Below are positions 29,835 to 47,407 of a stretch of DNA of 64,000 nucleotides, piece after piece (position 1 is the stretch's first letter; each line of letters begins with the position of its first letter). The notes beneath the pieces are model-generated. The model saw only the letters and a list, made by a program, of their open reading frames with translations. It made no database searches and was not told the origin of the DNA. A program made the position numbers and the translations under genes. Source of the DNA: Chanos chanos (Eukaryota; Chordata; Actinopteri; Gonorynchiformes; Chanidae); the NCBI RefSeq assembly GCF_902362185.1, contig NC_044496.1, positions 50,552,636-50,616,635 on the forward strand, written 5' to 3'.

Positions 29835-32800
29835 CATTCTTGGGCGATACTGGTAGGAGGTTGTTGAGGTCATTTTGTGGTTGTCATGGACTTTTCTTTT
29901 ACATTGTTGCAATAGTTTCGTCTAGGATAGTGACGTTTCCTTAAATTCTTATCTCTTATGCCTGGGGCAACGCCTAAGACGGCTTCGGTCTTTTACTTTT
30001 GTACGTGATCGTGAAATTTAGTTGGCTACTTTCGGCAGACGTGAGTTGTGGCAGATTTTTTTTAAAGAGAAGAAATTTCAAATTGAGGTCGTTTACTCAC
30101 TTTTCTCACACATTTTAATTAGAAAGAAACGTAGTGTTTGCTTTCTTTTTGTTTGATTGCTAGTCACGTACGTCTAGGCGCGCCTGTTCTGGCGCAGTTG
30201 TAGATTTGCCATCGTTGTACAAGATTGAAACTAGTAAGAATTTATTGAAATGCCTTTTTAACAGTTTGAATTAGTGATGTCGTCGTATTTGATCTTATTG
30301 GTAGTTTTTGTTAGAAAAAAACTCAACTATTGTGCTATGACAGGAGTAACGTAAATAGAATTTGATCAGAACGAAGAACTAATTTGAAATCAGCGACTAA
30401 GTGCTACATGTACGCTGGCAGAGAGCAGATTAACCAGGCAAAGGTCGAGCATTTTCCAGAAGAATCCGTAGCTTGCTAGCCGTTCTACGCAGTTACCTTT
30501 ACAAATGGCGTAGTCAAAATGGCGTCGTGGGAGTGTCAGAAGAGAACTCCGCCATTTAAAAGCTATAGTGCTTTGTTTATGGCTCAGAAGAGAAGAGAAA
30601 TGTTGCTTCGAAGATTTTTTTTTCTTTAAATGAAGATTAATTTATTTGGAAGCCCAAGATTAGCTGTGTTGTAGCTAATATAAATGACGATTGAGACCAA
30701 GAATTTTCTGATCAACTAAGCCTTATCGTCAGAGCAGCAAGACCAAGACCCTCAGAAGAGAATTTCTCACAAGGCTATGCAGTTTCGGTCAGGTTAGCCT
30801 GTTACTGAGCTCGCAATCATAACGGTTGTATGAAGATTAATTTGGAAAGCGATCTTATGAAGAAATGTCAAGTCATGCTCAGCAAGTATGTCCCAGTTGT
30901 ATGTCGAAGGCAGATGTGAGTCAGAAGTTCAGAATCGGCATTTTCTAACGAAGATACGTGGTCAAGCGATGTTGAAGTACACACTAGATCTAATATTATG
31001 CAAATGAAGGCAAATGTCTTAACATGGTATGAAGATGTGTATTGGAGTCGTCTATCGAAGAAGTATTGCCAAGTCCTGTTCAGCAAGTTCATCAGTTTCA
31101 GTGATCTTTTTTTTTTTTTCCCTGAGTTGAAGTGATTATATGGCTGTCAGTTTATCATTGATGAGCGTGTAATAATGCCAATGGACTAGTCTGCTTAGCA
31201 ATGTGATGACAGTGAAGATTTTAAGATCCTTTGATTTCTGAAGATGGAAGACGTCATGTGAGGAGAGAGTGAGAGGACTGAGTTAATTTGATCAATGAAT
31301 GAAAGGACTTAGTCAGCAGGAAGGATGATTTCGTACTCAGAGGAAGGACCAACAGGAGGGCCAGGCAGGACCAGAGGGGAGCCGGGGATGGATCAGAGGG
31401 AGGAGCTGAGGCCAGCCAGGAGGATATTCAGTGCCCAGAGGGAGCAGGAGTCGCAGGCAGAGTAGCGTCAGCAGCACAGTTGGCCACAAGGGGGATCAAA
31501 GCCGATGTAGACCAGAGCAGACAAGCCGCAGATTGGTTGCCAGCAGCCACAGAGGGAGGGAGTGGGGGTCGCACAGAGTAACAGTTGGTCAGCTCCGTAG
31601 CTTCGAGTTCCAGAAGGAATTTGGTTTGTATAATGGGTATAGGTATTCCTGTGCAACGTCCAACTTTAGACAATTTCCCTTTTTATGCCTTTTAGAACAC
31701 AATTGCTCGCGAAGTCTTGTTCTTTCCTTTTCAGGCTTGGTGTTAGGTGTTTGAAATTCCCATTGTGTGTCACCCATCCGGTTGTTGGCCAAGTCTGGTT
31801 TCCACTGAGATGCGTGCAGTTAGAGCGCTGGGGGGACGTCTGCCCAATATCAACGCAACATCCACACTTCGTTCGATGTAGTCCCTTGGCTGGATAAGGC
31901 ACCCAGTTGTCCCGTTTTAAGTAGAATTGGTCTGTCCAGAGCAACGCGTGCATTGGAGGTTGTTGGAAATGGAAAGTCGTCTCTTCGTCCCTTCTTCTGC
32001 CACTTCATCGCCTCCTACAGTCCTGACACAGCTGCGTTTGCTGGTAACAATATAGCTGTGAGTTTATGCATGAGCATAAAAAAGGGAGTAACTATTCCCT
32101 TCAAAACAGATCCTATAAAAAGGATCGATGTTTATCAAGTTACTTAAAGAAAAAAAAAAACAAAAAGAAAAAACCGGAGTCTTAAGACTGTCGGTAGATT
32201 GTCATAGTTCTGCGTCAATGGTTCGTAGTGGGTGGGGCGGGGCAATGGCGTTTCTCGAGTTCTTTTTTCCACAGGCCCAACTCGTACAGGTGGTGAACGC
32301 AAAGGGAACCCCGGGAGTAGTGTGGAACCCTTAGAATCAGATTTTGACAGATCATCACAGTAAAGATTGGTGTAAGGCTGCAAGTGAATCTTCTGCGTTT
32401 GTGGGATAGAGGAAGGTACCATCTACCTTAAATTTTATAGATGGTATTTTTATTTTTTGGTATTTCTAGTGCTTATGCCTCAAGCATGGTTAAAAAAAAA
32501 AATGAAATTGATATCAGAAATTTGATTGTTGTATGGGAGGGTAGGTGGGTGGGTGGGGCCTGTTAACCCAGATCTCTTCCTAGACCTTACAGCTCCACGT
32601 CAAAGCGGCTTAATTAAAGAATAAAATGCTTGGGTAATGCGATTTGAGGGAGGAACCACCAGCGTGTCTACCAATGGAGATGGCGTTTTTGCCGTAACAA
32701 GTCCTCAGCAGCTAAATCTGGAGTTCTGTGGTAACAAAAGGCAACAATCCCAAACAAGATGTGTAGGATGGCGTGCTGTGAGATGGCATAGTTTTGGAAA

Positions 32801-35800
32801 TTTGTTTTTAAGGATAATTTGATCTTGATGGCTATGGAGTGAAATGTTGGGTTATGGGGTCAGGGGACTGCTTAATTGTGACTCTTACAGATTATTAAAT
32901 TGACCCAAACCCTCTTTCGAAAACATCTGGTGGTCCATCCATTATCTACCCCATGTGTAAGGAGCAAAGCTGGTGCGTAGAAGCTCCAGGCATTGTAACA
33001 TACTCTAACGGCAAGTAATTAGTACTGATACTGTGCTTTCTTCTGTCTGAATTGTATTGTACTTCTGTTATTTACAATTTCATGGTTCATTTAACATACC
33101 ATTAGTGATTGTAATGGCTGCTTACTGTCTAGTTGGGTTGCACTAAGTGGGTGGGGATGGTTGTAGGTTTGTTCTTCCCCCTCTGCATTTTTCAGTGTGC
33201 AGTGTCCCTGAGTGCTTTCATGCTCAAGATCAACTGGCAATCTCATCCTAACACACATATGTAAAGGTTTGCTTTTGCATCAGTCAACTTCGACCTCTGT
33301 GCGTCACGTAAGGTCATTTAATGTGTTCTCTTGTCTAACATTTTATCATTGATAAAACGGTGACAGTACTAAAGGCAAAACTTGTGGCTATCTCCTTTGC
33401 AAATAAGTTTCTTCATACACTGTGAAAATGTATATTGATGAACTATCTGTAAAGGACAACCTCTTGGCTAATAAATGCATAGTGTGTTGTGATTGAATAC
33501 ATTTTGGTATGTATTTGTTTCTTGGGGGTATTTGGGGCATGTTTCGGGGATTTCTTGTGCTTTTTCAGGTATGAATATTAAGCTTGGAGCTTTATAGCAC
33601 ACGATGTTACCAGGGCTTGATGGCAACTGTGAAAGCTGCTAAGTCCAGTCCTACGGCTGTGTTCAAGTTCCTGAGGGAAAGGCTAAGCAAAATTCTTCCA
33701 ATGAGCATACGAGTTTTGGATGATTCTGCATGTTTCACATTAACTTTAAATTTTGGAAGATTGCTGTAAGAAAAACCAACTGTATGAATTCCGATTTTGC
33801 CAAGCAATGTGGCTGGGATGGGGATAGGGGTCTCTTTGCCTTTTGATCTTGCAGAATCTTAGCAAACCCTTGTGAAGAATGTCGTGTACCCAAGAAGCCT
33901 TCTGACCTCAAGAATCCACCAGTTCTTTGAACCGCTTGACAGGCAGGACAGATGGTGCACATTTTGAGTTTAAGATGAAGTAGGGTAAACCTTGACTTGA
34001 GAATAGTTTCTTGTTTCAACAGTCAGCCACAAAAAACTCTGTGCAACTGTGCAGGGGCAAGCTATTTGAGTACTCTGTTGCTTTGCAAATGTATAGCAAT
34101 ATGAGACTGCCAACCTGTTGCGCAACTGTGCAACAGCGTCTAAATTTAAAGTAACTTTATGTAAGCTGTACAACTGTGCAGCCGCAATTGGCAAGCTTAA
34201 GCAGCGCAACTGTGCTGTCATTCACAGGTAGCAAAGTGTAGGGGTGGGGTGGGGAGTTCTGCACTTTCTATTCTTGTCTTTACAGACAACAAGCCGTGTG
34301 GTGCAAGTACATGTGGCGTCCTAATGAGGAGCACATGGTATCAAGGTGTACCTTTTTTTTGTGTTTTTTTTAATCTTAAAACCTGTCATTGTTTCAACGA
34401 ACATCTTAAAATGGCTTTTAACCTCCGTAACAATTACCACTGCCTTTAAAGTATACTCTTTTTTTTGCCTTATGGCACTCTGTAATGCTTTGCATCTTAA
34501 CTCTTCAAATGAGTAGTACCCAGATCTGTTGTAGGACTTTTGCAATATGTGGTGGAAGTGTATGTGTGTGTATGTGTGTAGAAGCCTCTTTGTTTCAGAT
34601 CACTCATCTGTCCACTCCATTTGCAACTGCATCTGAATGCAAGGCTGGGAGCTGTAAGCCAATGAATGTGTCCTCACTGAATGGCGATCCCAATACCCCT
34701 CTGTGTGCTTGAGAGCTTAGTCAAAACCTCGGAAGTCCTTCACCGAAGTTCTTCTCTGCGTGCCGTGTTCTGTGTGTGCGCGCCTTTCTTTCCCTTTTTT
34801 TTTTCTTTTTTCTTTTCCTTTTTTTTCCTCCCCTTCGTTTCTCTCAGGTCAATCTCATAGGAATCACAATTGTCTTGAGTGTGCTGTCTGGGAGCGTCAT
34901 GTGTGAAGCGCTGGGAAATCATGTTACTATCAGATCAAGAGCCACAAGCTTTCTTGCTGCTAATTGAACCGTCACTCTGCCGTTTCTTGGTGTACTAAGT
35001 TAAGTAAATCTGGTTCCCTTGACTTTGAATTATTTTCCCCTGGGTATACATAACTATCAACTTATTGACTGCATGCACATCAGCTTTGCATTACTTAACA
35101 GTCAAAAAATCCAAATCCCATAACATTGAGTCATTGTCCAAGCAAATGAGTTTTGGGGAGGGGCGGGTGGGGCAACAGTTCTCTCTCTTCTTTGCAGATA
35201 TACTCTTGATTCCACTAAAATCTCTGCCGAGTCATGTCATGGGACTGGATGGATGCGTGTCTTGGTTTTGAACCGGTTCAGATACGTACATTGAGTCATT
35301 GAGAGTAGTCCATTTTGGTGTATTGAAATACAAGTTTTGTAGTGTACACATTTTGTCTTGAGTTACATTTGGTATGTGGGGTTGTATATTAGGGGGGGTG
35401 GGGAGGGGGGGTAAACTTTGTTTCTCTTCTCATTTCAGCTCTAGGTTTAGACATTGAATACTTGGAACTCGAATGAAGGCTTGTTTGAAACCTCGCTGGT
35501 CTGAGAGATCGATAAGTTTTCTTGTTGATTCAGAATATCATTTCCTTATATGGAATTCCAGTAGAACCATATGATTTGAGTTGCATCAGCAGTAAACATG
35601 ACGTTCATTTGAGGATTTGCTTGGGTTTGGGGGGGAATCTGCAGTCTTGTCTGTAGTTTCAGGCCAAACAAGAACACATTGTATTTCATCGCCCTCTGAC
35701 AGACGTGGAGAGTTTGGTACCGGTAACAACTTTGATTTCTATTGTATTTTGGGTTTAATGGGGAGGGGGTGGGTGGGGTCTTTTAAATTTTCCCCTCTTT

Positions 35801-36151
35801 CTCCTCTCGTTGCAGCTCTGAACATACGAATGTGTCTCTTCGTACTCGGGCTTGTATGGTTGGAGAAACCGATAAGTGGTACCCATTCAGAAAATAACAG
35901 CCAATGTGGTGTAAACGGAATATACATGATTTCATACTAGCATCATTGCCAAATATGTAAGGGGATATTCTGGGGATGGGGAAACCTGCAGTCTTCTGTC
36001 TAGTTCCAGGAAAGCAGAGAAGCTGGTCCAGAAAGGTCAAGACCTGAGTGTTGTAGAGCAGCAGGTTCGGGGGGTTTTTCTTTTCCTGGGGGAACAACCA
36101 TTTGTTCCTTCAGGTTTTGCTTTTTATCCTCCAAATATAAAAAAAGCAAAA
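29835..36151 (+). ncRNA. malat1: MALAT1 long noncoding RNA
   Basis: Abundant, unspliced nuclear-speckle lncRNA. The call rests on the 3' end: a U-rich/A-rich triple-helix element (36075-36151) followed at once by mascRNA (36152-36209). RNase P cleavage before mascRNA makes the 3' end. Downstream is scyl1, the MALAT1 neighbour in mammals. The body has only short, unconserved reading frames. The 5' end is inferred from a TATA box near 29805. The 5' part (30.6-31.5 kb) is rich in GAAGAT/GAAGAA and GGA-type purine motifs typical of SR-protein sites. The 3' half carries repeated G-run plus polypyrimidine-CAG modules. Length of about 6.3 kb is slightly below that known for other vertebrates. The 5' boundary is uncertain; a 3'-end pseudocopy is unlikely given synteny. 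Confidence 0.9.
36075..36151 (+). ncRNA. malat1: MALAT1 triple-helix (ENE + A-rich tract) stability element
   Basis: U-rich motif 1 (36075-36085, TTTTTCTTTTC), a hairpin whose stem includes GGAACA (36091-36096) and TGTTCC (36103-36108), closed by CCTG/CAGG, then U-rich motif 2 (36115-36125, TTTTGCTTTTT) and the A-rich tract ending AAAAAAAGCAAAAG-like at 36139-36151. In mammals the A-tract docks between the U-rich motifs as a U-A-U triple helix, with one C-G-C triplet, and shields the non-polyadenylated 3' end. The G in the A-tract and the C/G interruptions of the U-tracts needed for that triplet are present. Confidence 0.95.
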
Positions 36152-36209
36152 GACTCCGGTGGTGGCACTCCCGGTAACCCGGGACGGGGTTCAATTCCCT
36201 GCGGTGTCT
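36152..36209 (+). ncRNA. mascRNA (tRNA-like small RNA from MALAT1)
   Basis: 58 nt, the mammalian length before CCA addition. A 7-bp acceptor helix pairs GACTCCG (36152-36158) with CGGTGTC (36202-36208), leaving T36209 as discriminator. An anticodon-like arm TCCCGG-TAAC-CCGGGA follows, then a T-arm with GGTTCAATTCC. There is no proper D arm and no anticodon, so it is not a tRNA. The fourth acceptor pair is T opposite T. The trailing TTGCTTTT is conserved with human. Known maturation is RNase P at the 5' end, RNase Z at the 3' end, then CCA addition. Confidence 0.95.
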
Positions 36210-38050
36210 TTGCTTTTCCACCTGCTGCTTATATAACTGTTATTAGGTACAAATGTGAAGTAACTACTTTCACAAACTCTTCTGGACCACAGACACATAC
36301 TAATCTCATCATTTGGTCTACAAGATTGCTGGTTCAGTACATCTCGAATGTAATTCTCAAGAGTTTTTACTCTTGTACAGGTTTTTAAAACATTCTGGGG
36401 GGGGGGGGGCATTGTTTTGCCCACAATTGTTATCTTTTGAGTTACAAGGACAGATGTATTCATAATGGCCACATGGAAAGGGTTGAGATTATGCATTAAA
36501 AGAACAGAGGAGTGATTAGATGTTCTGTTCTCCTTGCTTGACAATGCAGAATTCTCCCCAAGTGTGAATCGGTTTGCAAGATGGGGAATGGACAATTTAA
36601 AAATGATGCTTAATCCTTCCAGGAGCAGGAGTAATTCTCAGCTAGAGCTTACTGCCTTTACTGAATTCATCCTTGCTTTTCACTCATTGTACATGCACCA
36701 GTGATTTCAATTTTAAATGATGTTTTCATGGCTACAAACTCAGAACACGTCCCTTGAGGGTGGTGCTGTCTCAGTAGTTGCAGTGTGAAAGGTATTTCTC
36801 TAAATATGTGTGCCTTTGGTTTTTATACTCAGTAAACACCATTCTAAATGCTGTGCTTATTTTCAATATGGCACATGTAATACATGTGCTTCGCTGTCCT
36901 TGCCTGGAGCTTACATGTCCAAGCAAGCATTACTTAACATCTTCATATTTAGAAATGTGCCATTACTGGGCCTGTGCCTAAATATTTCCAGGGAATGAAT
37001 CATTGTGTAGATGATTAGGGGAAAACGGATTAGAGATTCTGTTTTGGAACAGAACAACCAGTCTGCTTTGAAATCATTCACAGAGGGTTTGAACAATTTC
37101 TCCGTATTCTAGTATGTTTTGCTCTTTAGGTTATAAATAGATCAACTACAATATGTATCATTTATGTTTTTATGTGGCCAGTCATCAGTTTCTGTTGTCT
37201 CCATGCATTGTGATTGGAAAATTTAGTAATTTCACTTAACTAAATTTACTTCATTTCATATCTACTTTAGTGTCTGTTGTTGGACCTGTCTAGATGGATC
37301 ACTCTAATTTCAATGTTGTCTGGAAAGACCCTGAAAAATAAATTATCTTAATCCCAAATGCTCTTATGCCTCTTTTTAAACTCATTTTTATTCACAAAAT
37401 TCTTACTGATCATTCTCCCACCCCACATGTTTATCCAGTAGAAAGACTTTCACCAGACCCATTATTCTACTTTTTCTGACATCATCTTGACAATGAAGAG
37501 GTAGCATATCACTGTACATAGCGAATAGAACATAGGCACACCACTCTTCCATACAGCTAATTGTATCAGTGTTAATTTTGGCAGAAATTTTAAATTTAGT
37601 AGTCATATTAGTCATTTATTTGACCATAGTTTAACTCGAGTCTAAGTCAATGAAATCTAACAGAAGTAGTTAGTCACAGATGTGTTACTTACACAGTCAC
37701 ACTCGGATGACTTCATGCTGTCATCAGGATGCGGTTTAGAGTGTTTGCTCATGGCTCTGCCAGGATTATTTCATAGTAAATTCTATGCTCTTCTAATGTT
37801 CTTCATTTTTCCACAGAACACTTAAAAGAACAAATATTTTCATGTCCAAAGCGGGCTGTGTCCGCATAAAAACTGGATGAACCCTACTGAAAAACTTCAC
37901 AAATCAATTTTATTTTCAATAGGGTTTCACAGAAAACTATAAAACAGACACATCTTTCTAAATATATTCAGCTATTTCGAAACAACATACAAATACGTCG
38001 CAAGAATGATCTATGAATAAATAAACCGACTTGTGACTGTGGTTATCACT
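36210..38050. other. Region downstream of mascRNA
   Basis: No coding exon recognised. It has a G run at 36398-36409, and an AATAAA near 37337 that might end read-through transcripts. No transposon is recognised. Confidence 0.5.
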
Positions 38051-38223
38051 AGTGCGTGGTTTAGTGACTAACCCGGCTAGATTAATTCAAAGTAGTAAAC
38101 CTCCTGATAGAGGAGCCCTGTGCCTTCATTCTCCTAGCGAAGCAAAGCCATAGGGCTAATCTATAATTAGGAGGGTTACTACTTTGAGTTAATTTAGCCG
38201 CGTTAATGACTAAACCGCGTACT
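38051..38223. mobile_element. Foldback (long inverted repeat), MITE-like
   Basis: Arms of about 80 bp pair with each other. The left arm starts AGTGCGTGGTTTAGTGACTA and runs on through AAAGTAGTAAACCTCCTGAT. The right arm is its reverse complement at roughly 85% identity and ends at CTAAACCGCGTACT. The inner part (GAGCCCTGTG with CATAGGGCT) also pairs, so the loop is small. There is no coding capacity. Most likely a non-autonomous DNA transposon of foldback type. No target duplication was established. Confidence 0.7.
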
Positions 38224-39286
38224 TGGAATACCTCCTTGACGGAGTTCGATGGCCCGTCGTGTCGGTACAACGTGATCAAGTCAAGGATGAGTGAGAGGAC
38301 TGTAGATGACGATTACCTCTTGTCCAATGAAAAGGAAGCATTGACACAGTTAGGATTTTGTAGAATGGATGCACGTATTTGATTGGATAAAGGGGAAAAG
38401 TTGTGCTTGTCGGCACCTACTAGGCTGCTGTGGGTTTTACATTTCAGATGCCCCGATCCTGAATCATCGACGTCTCGTTTTGCTGTTTTACATCGAAGGA
38501 AAACAGATAATAGTTTTTATGTTTTAGTTTTTACGTTCAGGGAGCATCTCATTAACGTCATCCATAAGAAAGAAAGAGTCATTAATGATGAATTATCGCT
38601 AAAATTCTCCATGCAAGACTGGGAAGAATGATTTGTCATAAATATATGTAGTCAAACGGACACATCCTATTATTGGTTAAGGGGAACCCAACAGAAGCTG
38701 CTATTATCAAACTACCTAGAGCAATATGCTTTGCCAGATATGTATGTGAGTGTGACACCAAAAGAGGGATCTGAAAATTACTTTAAGTTAGATGGACCAT
38801 ATTCCGGGTAGCTATTAAAAAATTACACAAATTATATGGAAGAGGACCTCCAGCATGATAGCTATTGTAACAGGCACTCCTTATGTATGCTCGGCTGATG
38901 TTTATCATGGGACTAGTGACTACAAACATGGTATAAGTGAATGAAAGGCAGATATGTTTCTCTAAACAAATGTTGCCACACGTCCGTGGTTTGCTGCAGA
39001 GTTTTGTTGCTCGTAGAGCTGGAGTTGAGCTGAAATAAGTTTGTTTATAAATATTTATTAAATGGCTAATAAATGGGGTTTTTTCAGTTGTGTCATCGTC
39101 ATAATTGTTCATAAACACAGTATTCAAATCCATCTACTCGGCAGTAAGCAGCATCATTTATCCCCGTGAATCTGTTGTCTCACCATCTCTCCTATGAGGA
39201 TCTTGCTCCCTCTCTCGGTGATCCACTCGTACTCCACTTCACTGTAATATTTTTGAGTATTTCATGTAGACTGCACAGGCAGAAGG
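38224..39286. other. Intergenic region upstream of scyl1
   Basis: It contains the scyl1 promoter and 5' UTR. The open frame 38383-38631 has no recognisable domain and is not supported as a gene. Confidence 0.5.
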
Positions 39287-46694
<7,408 letters not shown>

Positions 46695-47401
46695 GTGAGG
46701 GAAGATTCCAGAACTGAACGGGAGCCTGAGCGCTCTTGACCGGTCGCCGACCGTAGCAGGGGTGGAAGAGAACCAGGTAGCTCAAAACAAACATTCCAGG
46801 AGACTGGAGCCGGGAAAGAGAAGCAAACGTGGAAGAGCTATAGACATGCCGAGCTTTCTTTTCTCTCACTGACGAAGAATCGCGAGTGATAACAGCAGTG
46901 TCAAGACTGTCGTCCGCCGGGTATCTGATTGTGGCCTCAGAACAGACAGCACATCCTCAGTTAAAACATTTAAACATGTTTTTCTCCTCACATTACCACA
47001 TGCTACCATAGTTTGTTTGTTTTTTTTTATGTTAAAAATATTACCATAGTTTGAATCTGCCAGTGCACATTTGTTGGGGAAATGGCATCAGGAATCAAAG
47101 CAAGATTTTTTTTTTTTTTATTGTTGTGGAAAGAAAATCGTGTGTACACATAAATATAAACATCCTGGTATGTATGTATGTATGCTGAATGTACACTTAA
47201 TACTGTACGCTTGGGAAAACCTTGAATGTTTAAGAAGAGCTAAGACAATGATTCAGATGGTAGACACACAATTGGACCTTTGTCCCAGGGCCACCCCAGT
47301 GGTTTTCCTCTGCATGTATTGTCATATTCGAGTATTACCAAGCCTCAGATACAGAGAGGATGCTCATATCCGCACCCCCTCAGTGCTAGGTCGTACTAAA
47401 A

Positions 47402-47407
47402 AATAAA
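47402..47407 (+). terminator. AATAAA, likely scyl1 polyadenylation signal
   Basis: First AATAAA on the plus strand after the scyl1 stop codon, giving a 3' UTR of about 0.7 kb. Others lie near 47630. Confidence 0.5.

Noticed and set aside
29835-36151. Short open frames across this region (for example near 31431-31953 and 35617-35940) as protein genes
   Set aside because: No recognisable domain, no shared splice structure, many overlaps on both strands. The region is better explained as malat1. NEAT1 was also considered, but only one triple-helix/mascRNA module exists and the mascRNA matches MALAT1.
36152-36209. A tRNA gene
   Set aside because: No D arm or anticodon loop of tRNA size, and it sits directly after the MALAT1 triple helix, so it is mascRNA.
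38383-38631. An 82-residue frame before scyl1
   Set aside because: No recognisable domain or neighbouring exon; length is expected by chance.
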